From the NCBI GenBank assembly GCA_029262895.1, contig JAJCYM010000062.1:57559-121558 (forward strand): a stretch of DNA of 64,000 bases. The letters are read 5' to 3'. A model generated the notes under the pieces. That model did not search any database. It saw only the letters and a program-made list of their open reading frames with translations, and was not told the origin of the DNA. The DNA comes from Roseivirga sp. GTDB lineage: Bacteria > Bacteroidota > Bacteroidia > Cytophagales > Cyclobacteriaceae. This document shows positions 19,849 through 28,136 of this stretch, piece after piece. The stretch's first letter is position 1. Every line of letters begins with the position of its first letter. The translations under genes and the position numbers were made by a program.

Positions 19849-20783
19849 TAATTCCTGAAGTAGGAAGGATAGTGGTGAGTTTGTTGATAGACGAGCCTAC
19901 TCAGAGAACTGGCATTCTCTAACCCTATATCTGTGGCGATTTCTTCCAAAGAATTTTTGGTCATTTTAATAAGATCCATGGCCTTTTCGATGCGCAGTTT
20001 TTTGATATACTGGTAGGGCGTACACTGAAATGCTTCTTTGAAGGTTCTGAGAAAATGGAATTTAGAAAGGCAACTGACCTGACTCAATTCATCCAACGAA
20101 ATGTCTTTATAATAGTAGGCATGGATGTAATCTCTGGCCGTGAATAGCCTCCTTGCTAGCTCTTCTTTGGTGGATGTCTTTTTGATTGGCAGTGAGGACA
20201 ACAGTCTTAGCTCCTTTGAGTTTTGGATCAGAACATACTTTAGCAAGTTATGGAGATGTTCTTCTTTGACCACCTCTGGTGCTCCAAGTTCATAGCTAAG
20301 CATGACTTCCTCCACCAACTGATTAAATTCAACACTTCTGAATGAGGTTCTTGGTACAAGGTTTAGAGGAAAGTTTTCAGAGATGGCCTGATCACCCAAT
20401 AGCTTTTCATCACTGAACTTCAATGCCTTCAGCGTTTCAAAATAAAAGTGTTCTCCGAAATGAATATTCAGGGTTTCGGTGGCTTGTCTTTCATTGATCA
20501 GGAGATCATAATGCTGTCCTAAATTGCTGGTTGAAAAGCATTGGTCATTAACCTTAAAAGTTTTGCCATCCAGTCCGATACTGCTAGAACCGCATCGATT
20601 TAAGAAAATGGAAAAGGGTCCTTTAATGTCTGAACGTTCTGCAAAGCTGGTTTTGGTATTAAGGATTATTGTTGGCCAACCTGAATGTTTTAACACAACA
20701 TCATTAAGCGCCCTTCGGTCACCGAAATTCTGCTTGATTTTGCTTTTCAGCCAATGAATATCAGGGAATTGCTTTACCAGCAT
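19848..20783 (-). CDS. AraC family transcriptional regulator
   Basis: A 311-residue regulator and paralogue of the gene at 4065. The N-terminal ~200 residues form a divergent sensing domain without a recognisable ligand motif. The C-terminal ~100 residues hold the two AraC helix-turn-helix motifs (SLDELSQVSCLSKFHFLRTF and IATDIGLENASSLSRLVY, preceded by the linker CTPYQYIKKLRIEKAMDL). It binds DNA as an activator or repressor of unknown targets. The stop codon touches a palindromic repeat that probably acts as the 3' boundary of the transcript. The membrane protein gene beyond the repeat is a possible target. Confidence 0.88.
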   Translation of the reverse strand: MLVKQFPDIHWLKSKIKQNFGDRRALNDVVLKHSGWPTIILNTKTSFAERSDIKGPFSIFLNRCGSSSIGLDGKTFKVNDQCFSTSNLGQHYDLLINERQATETLNIHFGEHFYFETLKALKFSDEKLLGDQAISENFPLNLVPRTSFRSVEFNQLVEEVMLSYELGAPEVVKEEHLHNLLKYVLIQNSKELRLLSSLPIKKTSTKEELARRLFTARDYIHAYYYKDISLDELSQVSCLSKFHFLRTFKEAFQCTPYQYIKKLRIEKAMDLIKMTKNSLEEIATDIGLENASSLSRLVYQQTHHYPSYFRN

Positions 20784-20858
20784 GTTCCAAATATAGGTAT
20801 CACTATTCTAACGTGTTTTTAAGAAATCTGTTCAGGACAGAAGACTTTGATGGAAAGC

Positions 20859-21203
20859 TTAAGAAAGCTCGCTGAGAAGTTTTTTTGGCAATTTGGCCTT
20901 TACCAATTCATAGGATTGGCGGATATACTGTTCCCAAAGTTCTCTGGAAAGCCGATCTTCGCCTTTAATAGAAATCCATTTATAACGTGCTACATAAGCC
21001 GCGGGCGATATGCCTTCTTCCAGGGTTAGTTTTTCAAATTGTTCAGGAGTGACTTTCAAGGATAGACCAAATGTTTCCCTTTCCAGGCCGGTTACACAAA
21101 ACATTTTCTTGCCAATAGTAAAGCACAGGTCTGCTCCCCACTTTACATCTTCTTCTGTATGAGGAAGGCTTAAACAAAATTCCCTGAGCTCTTCAATGTT
21201 CAC
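20859..21203 (-). CDS. MmcQ/YjbR family protein
   Basis: A 114-residue protein matching the MmcQ/YjbR family. Typical features are the start NIEELREFCLSLPHTEEDVKWG, the central LCFTIGKKMFCV strand pair, and the C-terminal pattern RYKWISIKGEDRLSRELWEQYIRQSYELV. The family has a CyaY-like fold and is often described as DNA-binding, but its cellular role is not established. It lies 35 bp downstream of the methionine sulfoxide reductase gene on the same strand and is probably co-transcribed. The full-length domain is present. Confidence 0.85.
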   Translation of the reverse strand: MNIEELREFCLSLPHTEEDVKWGADLCFTIGKKMFCVTGLERETFGLSLKVTPEQFEKLTLEEGISPAAYVARYKWISIKGEDRLSRELWEQYIRQSYELVKAKLPKKLLSELS

Positions 21204-21238
21204 TCAGGGAATTTCAAAATTTCAATGGGCAATTCAAA

Positions 21239-22219
21239 TTATTCAGCCACCATTTTCTCCCTAAAGAGACTTCTGAATTTGTTCAGCTTCGGCTCAATTA
21301 CCGCTTGACAATACCGTTGTTCGGTGTTGTCATTATAGTAGTTTTGATGATCAGCCCCTGCTTTATAATAGGCTCCCAACTTACTGATTTCTGTCACGAT
21401 TGGGTTGTCATAGTATTCCTGCATTTCAGTTTTGATCTCTTGGGCCAGCGCCTGTTCAGCCTCATCTCTGAAAAATATTACCGAACGGTACTGAGTACCC
21501 TGATCATAGCCTTGTCTGTTCAACGTGGTCGGATCATGGGTAGCGAAGAAAATTCTTAGCAAATCATCATAAGAGATTTCGGCTGGGTCATAAGAAACCT
21601 TAATTACTTCTGCATGCCCTGTTTTACCTGTACAAATTTCCTTGTAGGTAGGGTTTTTAATCTCTCCACCGCTATACCCTGATTCAACTCCGGTGACTCC
21701 TTTTACCCTTTGAAAAACCGCTTCGGTACACCAAAAGCAACCTCCACCTAAGACAAGTGTTGCCTCTTGCTGCGCATCTTCAAGCAATTGCATTGAAGCA
21801 GAGTTTATACAATAGCGCAGGCCGCTTGGCTCTGGGCCGTCAGGAAAAACATGTCCTTGGTGAGCATCACAAGTATTGCACATCACCTCAACCCGAATCA
21901 TCCCATAACTCGAGTCTTTTTCATATTTAATGGCATTTGCTTTAACAGGTTGAGTGAAACTTGGCCACCCTGATGACGAGTCGAACTTTTCTCGAGAATC
22001 GAATAGGGGAGTACCGCAACAAACACAACCATAGAGCCCTGGCTCATGTCTTTCACAAAATGCGCCTGATCCGGCCCTTTCAGTACCTTTTAATCTGGCA
22101 ATTTGAAATTGTTCAGGGGTTAAAATTTGTTTCCACTCCTCCTCAGATTTTTCAACTCTTCTGTCCGGAGCAGGGTTTCCATTGTTGGTAAATTTGATTA
22201 CGTCTATCCAAGTAAGCAT
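21239..22219 (-). CDS. msrBA: Fused methionine sulfoxide reductase B/A
   Basis: A 326-residue fusion that repairs both diastereomers of oxidised methionine. The N-terminal MsrB domain (about 22-148) has the zinc cysteines Cys65, Cys68, Cys114 and Cys117, the GWPSF motif, and the catalytic Cys137 in RYCINSASM. The C-terminal MsrA domain (about 152-315) has GGCFWC with catalytic Cys161, followed by GYSGG and HDPTTLNRQGYDQGTQYRS. No signal peptide is evident, so the enzyme is probably cytoplasmic. The order MsrB then MsrA is the less common of the two known fusions and occurs in several bacterial groups. A 23-bp direct repeat and a palindromic element lie upstream of its start. Confidence 0.95.
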   Translation of the reverse strand: MLTWIDVIKFTNNGNPAPDRRVEKSEEEWKQILTPEQFQIARLKGTERAGSGAFCERHEPGLYGCVCCGTPLFDSREKFDSSSGWPSFTQPVKANAIKYEKDSSYGMIRVEVMCNTCDAHQGHVFPDGPEPSGLRYCINSASMQLLEDAQQEATLVLGGGCFWCTEAVFQRVKGVTGVESGYSGGEIKNPTYKEICTGKTGHAEVIKVSYDPAEISYDDLLRIFFATHDPTTLNRQGYDQGTQYRSVIFFRDEAEQALAQEIKTEMQEYYDNPIVTEISKLGAYYKAGADHQNYYNDNTEQRYCQAVIEPKLNKFRSLFREKMVAE

Positions 22220-22242
22220 AACAAAATATTTAGTTCAGTCAT

Positions 22243-22288
22243 AGAACAAAATCGAGTTCCATCCAAGAACAAAACCGAGTTCCATTTA
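22243..22288. repeat. Two copies of a 23-bp direct repeat
   Basis: AGAACAAAA(T/C)CGAGTTCCAT begins at 22243 and again at 22266, with one difference in that core. It lies 24 bp before the msrBA start and could be a regulator-binding site or a slippage duplication. Confidence 0.6.
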
Positions 22289-22315
22289 GTTTGGAGTGTT
22301 CAAATAAAGAGGGTT

Positions 22316-22482
22316 AACCCGGATAATGCAATAGAGTTCGTAATGAGGGTGTAAATCGCGATGAATCAGGATGTTTGACTTTGAAAGCATAGCATCGCTA
22401 TGGTGAAAAGGCAAACGAAGCAAAGCAGCTGATTCGAAGCGAGTTACGTCCGTAATAGAAAGTCTATTGCATTATCCGGGTT
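22316..22482. repeat. Palindromic MITE-like repeat, copy B
   Basis: A 167-bp element bounded by perfect 20-bp inverted ends: AACCCGGATAATGCAATAGA (22316-22335) and its reverse complement (22463-22482). Both arms keep partial pairing inward to the apex CATAGC-ATC-GCTATG (22388-22402). The apex matches copy A at 19763-19777, but the terminal repeats differ. It contains no open reading frame of note. Confidence 0.85.
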
Positions 22483-22584
22483 CAAACTGTTGATTGAGTT
22501 GTTTAGGGACTCCAGAAGTCAATATAATATTTTATAGGAGATGTCTCTAAGCAGAGGCTGAGACGAGAGCCTTATTTTGAGTGA

Positions 22585-22821
22585 TCAGCTGGTTTTGCTG
22601 GTAATATATTCTACCGCCTGTCCGACAGTTTGCAGGTGCTCGGCATCACTATCAGGAATTCGAATGTCAAAGGTCTGTTCGAACTCCATAACTATTTCCG
22701 CATAATCCAAAGAATCGATTCCGAGATCCTTAATAAAATTAGCATCAAGTGTGGCTTCGGTGGACGCAATGCCTATTTTCTCTACTAGGATTTGGGTGAT
22801 GGTTTCCTGAATATCACTCAT
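22585..22821 (-). CDS. Acyl carrier protein
   Basis: A 78-residue acidic four-helix carrier protein with the phosphopantetheine attachment motif GIDSLDYAEIV (Ser37). The short helix-3 region and the IPDSDAEHLQTVGQAVEYI segment are typical of AcpP-like proteins. The context is unusual: no fatty acid synthesis genes are adjacent. The gene lies 53 bp downstream of the histidine kinase gene and in the same direction. It may therefore be a second, specialised carrier protein rather than the housekeeping one, or simply a gene read from the same transcript. I leave the symbol open for that reason. Confidence 0.88.
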   Translation of the reverse strand: MSDIQETITQILVEKIGIASTEATLDANFIKDLGIDSLDYAEIVMEFEQTFDIRIPDSDAEHLQTVGQAVEYITSKTS

Positions 22822-22874
22822 TGGATTTTTTTAATGTACAAGGATAGCGCAAGATACTGTGATTACCAAAAAAA

Positions 22875-24224
22875 CTAAAATCTTAGCGTGAACTCTGTGC
22901 CTTCATTCATTACAGATTTTACTGAGATGGCCCCGCCATGTTTACGCATGATTTGCTTGGAGATACTGAGCCCTATTCCGGATCCTTGTTTTTTTGTAGT
23001 AAAGAAGGGAATAAAAATCTTGCTAAGGGCCTCTTCATCAATACCTGAGCCATTATCTCGTATGGCCAAGGTAGTGCGATCATATTCATTTTTAAAGGCT
23101 CTGATGATGATGTGTTTGTCATCCTCATTTTCGTCCAGAGCATGAATCGCGTTTTGAAGTAAATTAATCAGCACCTGATCCAGAAGCTCTTTGTCAATAT
23201 TGAACTTGAGATCTTTTGGATTAATATCCAGGCTTAGCTTAACATTCTTTTTGCCCAATTCATGTTTAAGCAGAACAAGGATGTGTTCCATTACTTTGGA
23301 CACATGCTCTTCCGCAATTTTGGGTTGAGGAATTTTAGTGAGGTTTCGGAAATCCGAAACAAACCTTATTAATCCTTCACTTCTTCTTTTGATGGTTTGC
23401 ACGGCTAAGTAAATGTCTTCTAATTCTTCACGCTCAATAGGCACATCATCCTCGATATTGTCAACCAGATTGGTCTCGACAGTAGCTGCTAAGGAGGAAA
23501 GGGGGGTCACCGAATTCATAATCTCGTGAGTCAATACCCGGATAAGATTTTGCCAGGCATCCATCTCCTTTTCTTCCAATTCAGATTGAATATTTTGAAC
23601 TGAAACCAGCTTGAATTCTTCTCCTCGTAACACCAATTCTATTACATAAATGGAAAGCTGTGTTCTTGTACCTTCTCGTGTGAATTCAACAAGGTCACTT
23701 CCTCCGGTTTTTAGCTTTATCAGAGACTCTACAAACTTTGGGCTGATCTTGCTTAACTCAAAGACGTTATTAATGGAGTCTACGCCTAGAAGTTTTTTAG
23801 CCGAGCTGTTGATGATTTGTATATCACCACTTTTATTAAATGTGACCAATCCAATGCCGACATGTTGAACTATAGTTCGGAAATAATGATAGTTGGCTTC
23901 CTTATCTGCCCTGATCTCCCGAAACTTCTTGATAACAGAATTGAATTCAGCATACAGCGCGTCCATAGAGGGGCTATTCCCTGTTGTGGGGTAGGTGTGC
24001 GAAAAGTCATCGTATTTTATTGAACTAAGAAAACCAGCAATTTCCTTATTGGTTTTGTCCAGTGCACGGATGAGCAGATACACCTGTAGAATGAAAACCA
24101 GGGTAAGGAAAAAAGTATTCACCCCATTAGGAACCTTAAAAACAACATAGGCCAATAGCATGACCGTTGCGATTAACAGTATTACGCGAAGAAGAATATT
24201 TATTCGTAGATTTTTAAAGGGCAT
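22875..24224 (-). CDS. Membrane sensor histidine kinase, partner of the NtrC-type regulator
   Basis: A 449-residue kinase. Two N-terminal helices (about 10-29 and 34-55) are separated by only a few residues, so it has almost no periplasmic sensor. A PAS-like domain follows (about 112-210, HVGIGLVTFNKSGDIQIINS). The phosphoacceptor is His233 in LTHEIMNSVTPL, and the ATPase domain has the N-box LLQNAIHALDE, the DNGSGID box and GSGIGLSISKQIM. This layout resembles NtrY-type kinases. The start overlaps the end of the regulator gene by 11 bp, so the two are translationally coupled. With almost no periplasmic domain, it probably senses within the membrane or cytoplasm. Confidence 0.92.
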   Translation of the reverse strand: MPFKNLRINILLRVILLIATVMLLAYVVFKVPNGVNTFFLTLVFILQVYLLIRALDKTNKEIAGFLSSIKYDDFSHTYPTTGNSPSMDALYAEFNSVIKKFREIRADKEANYHYFRTIVQHVGIGLVTFNKSGDIQIINSSAKKLLGVDSINNVFELSKISPKFVESLIKLKTGGSDLVEFTREGTRTQLSIYVIELVLRGEEFKLVSVQNIQSELEEKEMDAWQNLIRVLTHEIMNSVTPLSSLAATVETNLVDNIEDDVPIEREELEDIYLAVQTIKRRSEGLIRFVSDFRNLTKIPQPKIAEEHVSKVMEHILVLLKHELGKKNVKLSLDINPKDLKFNIDKELLDQVLINLLQNAIHALDENEDDKHIIIRAFKNEYDRTTLAIRDNGSGIDEEALSKIFIPFFTTKKQGSGIGLSISKQIMRKHGGAISVKSVMNEGTEFTLRF

Positions 24225-25590
24225 GCTTTTCTAATCTTCGATATAAAGAGGCTCGCGTAAGTCCCAACTCCTTTGCCGCTTTGGAAATATTTCCTGAGTG
24301 CTTATTGATGGCCTTAAGGATTACATTTTTTTCAACCTCATCTAAATTGAAGTTATCAGCCGCCTCTGTCCCTGAATCTTGTTTTTGAACGAGAAAGAAG
24401 AAGTCATCCGGAGTCAGAGAGTTGCCCTCACTCATGATAATAGTTCTTTCAATAGCATGCTGAAGTTCGCGAATGTTTCCAGGCCATGCATATTTCTGAA
24501 GTTTTTTGTAGGTGCTGGCGGCTACCTTTTTCGGAGGTTTTCTATACTTCTCACAATAGACATTTACAAAATGATCAGTCAGCTTAATAATATCATCCTG
24601 CCTATCCCGAAGAGGAGGGAGCTGGATTTCCACAGTATTAATTCTGTACAAAAGATCTTGTCTAAAGGCACTTTCACCTACCATGTCATAGACCAGCATG
24701 TTGGTGGCGCAGATCAATCTGATATCAATAGAGACAGGTTTATTTGAACCAATCCGGGTGACCTCCCTTTGCTGGAGTACCGTCAATAATTTTGACTGTA
24801 ATGGCATGCCAAGGTTTCCTATCTCATCAAGAAAAAGCGAACCACCATTCGCCACTTCAAACCTCCCTGCTCTGTCTTCTTTGGCATCTGTGAACGAACC
24901 TTTTTTATGACCAAACAATTCACTTTCAAAGAGCGATTCTGTAATGGCACCCATGTCTACACTCACGAAGACATCTTCCTTGCGCAATGACCTTTGGTGG
25001 ATGGCTCTGGCTACCAATTCCTTGCCCGTTCCGTTTTCTCCGAGTATCAGCACATTGGCATCCGTGCCAGCCACCTTGTCGATAATCGAAAAGACGTCCT
25101 GCATGGCCGGGCTGTCCCCAATTATGTCTTTGAAGGGTTTGTTCACCTCTGCTTCCAATTGCTTTTTGGCAGATTTAAGCTTATCAACCTCTTTATAAGA
25201 TTCCTTCAACCTAATGGCGGCCGACAAAGTGCCGAGTAGTTTTTCGTTTTGCCAAGGCTTCAAGACAAAATCTGTAGCCCCTACCTTAAGCGCTTTCACT
25301 GCCATTTCAACATCGCCAAATGCGGTAATTAAAATAACAACTGCAGTTGGATCCGATTCCAGGATTTGTTCTAACCAGAAAAAGCCTTCCTTACCACTTG
25401 TGATATCCTTACTGAAGTTCATATCCAATAGAATGACGTCATAGGAGTCATTGTTCATTAGGAAGGGAATCTTCTTAGGGTTTTTTTCAATGATGACTTC
25501 TTTGGCGTGCTTCTTAAGAAGAAGTTTGGCTGCGATTAATACATCTTCATCATCGTCAATGATGAGAATTTTACTGATTTCTTTATCCAC
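24214..25590 (-). CDS. NtrC-family sigma-54-dependent response regulator
   Basis: A 458-residue activator. The receiver domain (1-120) has the phosphorylatable Asp56 in VILLDMNFS. The central AAA+ domain has Walker A GENGTGKE and Walker B SLFLDEIGNL. A Fis-type helix-turn-helix (NISKAAKELGLTRASLYRRL) closes the C-terminus. The sigma-54 contact loop, usually GAFTGA, reads GSFTDA: the central Phe-Thr pair is kept and two flanking residues differ. It needs RpoN to activate transcription. Its kinase is encoded immediately downstream. Two genes-worth of DNA upstream on the other strand lies a permease-less exporter with a possible sigma-54 promoter, a plausible target. Confidence 0.94.
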   Translation of the reverse strand: MDKEISKILIIDDDEDVLIAAKLLLKKHAKEVIIEKNPKKIPFLMNNDSYDVILLDMNFSKDITSGKEGFFWLEQILESDPTAVVILITAFGDVEMAVKALKVGATDFVLKPWQNEKLLGTLSAAIRLKESYKEVDKLKSAKKQLEAEVNKPFKDIIGDSPAMQDVFSIIDKVAGTDANVLILGENGTGKELVARAIHQRSLRKEDVFVSVDMGAITESLFESELFGHKKGSFTDAKEDRAGRFEVANGGSLFLDEIGNLGMPLQSKLLTVLQQREVTRIGSNKPVSIDIRLICATNMLVYDMVGESAFRQDLLYRINTVEIQLPPLRDRQDDIIKLTDHFVNVYCEKYRKPPKKVAASTYKKLQKYAWPGNIRELQHAIERTIIMSEGNSLTPDDFFFLVQKQDSGTEAADNFNLDEVEKNVILKAINKHSGNISKAAKELGLTRASLYRRLEKHAL

Positions 25591-25846
25591 GTGTGTTCAA
25601 AATTTTGAGTGACATTGCTACCCCTATAATAGTGCCAATGATATAACTATTTGATAGACAGGCTAATGATATGAATTCAATATTCACCTTCATTCAAAAG
25701 TTGTATTGAAAACGGACACAATGTACTGAAAGATTTGATGACTTTAAAGCTAAGAAGGGAATTGAATTGCAGAGCAATTGACTAACTATGAACAGGACAT
25801 ATTGCCTTAATTTGAGGTTTAACACCGAATTATTAGCCAAGGTTAA

Positions 25847-26359
25847 CTAATCATGAAGATCTTTAATCTTTCGTAAAAAGCAACTTAAATCACCTTTAGA
25901 GGAGAAAGGGGAACCTCTATGAATAATTTGCCCATTGTCATTAACAATAATAGCCTGTTGAGATCGGCTGGCAGATATTTGATTGGCATCCATGAACAAA
26001 TACGCACTGTCGTAAAAAAACGGAGCTTCAAGGTGCATAAGATAAAACGGGTATTCAGCGTCTTGTCTAGTAAATCCACTCACAATGAAGATTAATTCTA
26101 TATTGTCTTTTGATATAAAATTATCTGCAAATTCTATCCAATCTTTGAGCTCAGCAAGACACACGGAACAGTCAGAATTAAGGTATTTAAGAATGACGCC
26201 TTTAGATTTAGGGAATTTAAAGAATTCTACTCCTTCTAAGTTCACCTCAAGAAACTGCTCTGGTACTTCCAAGTCCTCCAGTTCAAGGCGAGGGCATTTG
26301 TTATTACAGGAGAATAACATGATTAAAAGGAACCCAATAATATAGTAGGGCCTTAACAT
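25847..26359 (-). CDS. Thioredoxin-like lipoprotein
   Basis: A 170-residue lipoprotein with the lipobox LFSC (Cys18). The body fits a thioredoxin-like fold: strand GVILKYLNSDCSVCLAELKDW with a Cys64-x-x-Cys67 pair after the first strand, then IELIFIVSG, a FMDANQISASRSQQAIIVNDNGQIIHRG region where the cis-proline loop would fall, and a C-terminal helix. The CSVC motif suggests redox activity, but the lack of a clear cis-proline leaves this open. It follows the beta-propeller lipoprotein gene with no gap (stop and start separated by under 3 bp), so the two are surely co-transcribed. Confidence 0.75.
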   Translation of the reverse strand: MLRPYYIIGFLLIMLFSCNNKCPRLELEDLEVPEQFLEVNLEGVEFFKFPKSKGVILKYLNSDCSVCLAELKDWIEFADNFISKDNIELIFIVSGFTRQDAEYPFYLMHLEAPFFYDSAYLFMDANQISASRSQQAIIVNDNGQIIHRGSPFSSKGDLSCFLRKIKDLHD

Positions 26360-27505
26360 TTAGTATTTGAACATGGCTACATCTTGATCTTCATCAGTTG
26401 TTAGGCCATATATGATTTTCTTAGTTGTGTCAACTGTAAACGCTTTAATCGGAATGTCTAACTGATAGGAAGTGGATGGAGTGCCATCAATCTTGAATTC
26501 GAATATCTCGGTGCCAAAATAGGCTCCTGCAGGATTACCATCCCATACATTACCCGAATACAAAAACCAAAAACTTGAATCAGAAACAAAACCGTATAGA
26601 TATGTGTATCTAGAACTAGTTGGATCAAAGTACAATGCAGGCATACCTCCTCCAGTGTTCACGGTATAGTTGGGTTCAGTGGAAGGCCCGGGTCCAGTTA
26701 TTCGAACGATCTTTGTAGTCTCCAAATCGAGAATGTGTATAGCGTTCACAGAAAGACTCAAGAGCACAAAGTATCTCAAGCTCGTGTCATTATATAGTTG
26801 ACCTTGAAAAAGTTGTGCTAATAATCGTTGCTGAACCGCTTTTTGGTATGATAATCTCTGTTGGGCATCTTTTTTTGAGTAGAAATCTACCAGATTCCCA
26901 AAACCGTTGATGAATCCTCCACTTGTATCAAATTCGGAAAATATAGCTTGTCCATCTCGACTGATCCCAATAAAGGTCGTGTCGCTAGATTTGGTTACAG
27001 AATAGAAGCTTTTAGAGGAATCACTTTTAGTAGGAATTTGTAGTATTGGAGATTTTTGATCTGATAATTGGTCAAAAAAATTCAGTCTTTGTTGTTGAAT
27101 ATCAAAAATCCAGAACTCACTATTCCTTGAACCTCTACTGAGTGTCCAGGTAGACATCATTTCCATCGGGCCAAATCCCTTGATTCCCAAACTTTTTTCG
27201 GATTTGAGGCTTAGAGGGTCAATGACCTGAATCATATTTTTTGGATCCGTATCAGTGATTATAAGTTTTGAATTTTGGAATAATATTTTATTGGGTTGTC
27301 CAAGAAGTTCACCCAATCCCAGTTTGACTCCATTAAGTGAGACAGCTTTGCTGAAATCCTTTTGTTGAAATTGCAGTGTCAAATATTGACCATTGTTGTA
27401 CTCCTTAGTTTCAGCTAAATTAAAAGTTTTGGTTTCAACTTCCGAGCGACTACAGCTAATAGAAGCGATTGCTGTAAATGTAACTATGAAAATGATATTT
27501 CTCAT
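26360..27505 (-). CDS. BF3164-like six-bladed beta-propeller lipoprotein
   Basis: A 381-residue lipoprotein with the lipobox SISC (Cys18). The repeated strand patterns (for example KILFQNSKLIITDTDPKNMIQVIDP and EFWIFDIQQQRLNFFDQ) and its length fit the BF3164/TolB-like six-bladed propellers of Bacteroidota. These are surface or periplasmic proteins of unknown function, commonly encoded beside small NVEALA-type peptides. Here too a small secreted peptide gene lies directly upstream. The ATG is 11 bp after a perfect 37-nt palindrome, which could control translation or protect the mRNA end. Confidence 0.8.
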   Translation of the reverse strand: MRNIIFIVTFTAIASISCSRSEVETKTFNLAETKEYNNGQYLTLQFQQKDFSKAVSLNGVKLGLGELLGQPNKILFQNSKLIITDTDPKNMIQVIDPLSLKSEKSLGIKGFGPMEMMSTWTLSRGSRNSEFWIFDIQQQRLNFFDQLSDQKSPILQIPTKSDSSKSFYSVTKSSDTTFIGISRDGQAIFSEFDTSGGFINGFGNLVDFYSKKDAQQRLSYQKAVQQRLLAQLFQGQLYNDTSLRYFVLLSLSVNAIHILDLETTKIVRITGPGPSTEPNYTVNTGGGMPALYFDPTSSRYTYLYGFVSDSSFWFLYSGNVWDGNPAGAYFGTEIFEFKIDGTPSTSYQLDIPIKAFTVDTTKKIIYGLTTDEDQDVAMFKY

Positions 27506-27516
27506 TTAATTTAAAC

Positions 27517-27553
27517 TGCGTAACACTCCTATTTTAAATAGGAGTGTTACGCA
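27517..27553 (-). promoter_or_regulatory. Perfect 37-nt palindromic hairpin between two genes
   Basis: TGCGTAACACTCCTATTT (27517-27534) pairs fully with the mirror arm (27536-27553) around a single base. No U-tract follows on the minus strand, so it is not a classic terminator. It lies 17 bp after the small peptide gene and 11 bp before the propeller-lipoprotein start. It could block readthrough translation, set an mRNA processing site or stabilise the short peptide message. Confidence 0.85.
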
Positions 27554-27570
27554 AAATTAGGATGGGCAAA

Positions 27571-27771
27571 TCAATTATCCTCTATAATAATAATAACAGG
27601 AAGTCTATCTACCCATGTAACACCGGGTTCAATTTCACAAGTGTGACCAGGAGCCACCAGACAAGTGACAATGATTTCAGTTTTTTTGAAAGCGAACGAA
27701 TTCTGGGAAAATACAGCGACAGTGATTAGTATCGCAATTGCCGAGAATAGAATTTTTATTTTTTTACGCAT
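27571..27771 (-). CDS. Small secreted NVEALA-like peptide
   Basis: A 66-residue peptide: MRKKIKILFSAIAILITVAVF is a clear signal sequence, and the mature part (about 40 residues) holds two cysteines (Cys37 and Cys45). The position of the residues NSFAF just after the hydrophobic core resembles the NVEALA region of Bacteroidota small peptides. The location, directly upstream of a BF3164-like lipoprotein gene, is also typical. The function of such peptides is unknown. The thioredoxin-like lipoprotein two genes downstream could act on the cysteine pair. Coding status is supported by the signal sequence and context, not by length. Confidence 0.6.
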   Translation of the reverse strand: MRKKIKILFSAIAILITVAVFSQNSFAFKKTEIIVTCLVAPGHTCEIEPGVTWVDRLPVIIIIEDN

Positions 27772-28136
27772 TTTCTTATAAGATTAAGACATACTTACTC
27801 TTTATTGGATTTTCAGTATACTCCATGATTATTTATAAAAATAACAATGTTTTATGAGAAAAGTTATTCATTTAAGTGAAACAGAAAATATTTGTGATAT
27901 GAGGATCAACTTTAATCTCAACGGATGGATGTTATTGTGTCGGGTGTTTATATTATATATAGTATAGGATTTTAATTGAAAAATCACATGTCGCTACATG
28001 TTTTGAAATCGATTCTCGAAAAATGCTGAATTTTAACTCGCAGAGATTTTGTAAAAGCTATTTATGTATTATATTGCATCCGTTGTTTTGAATTAATTTA
28101 GACATTAATTCAGATATTTTGAGTTTTTGACCTTTG

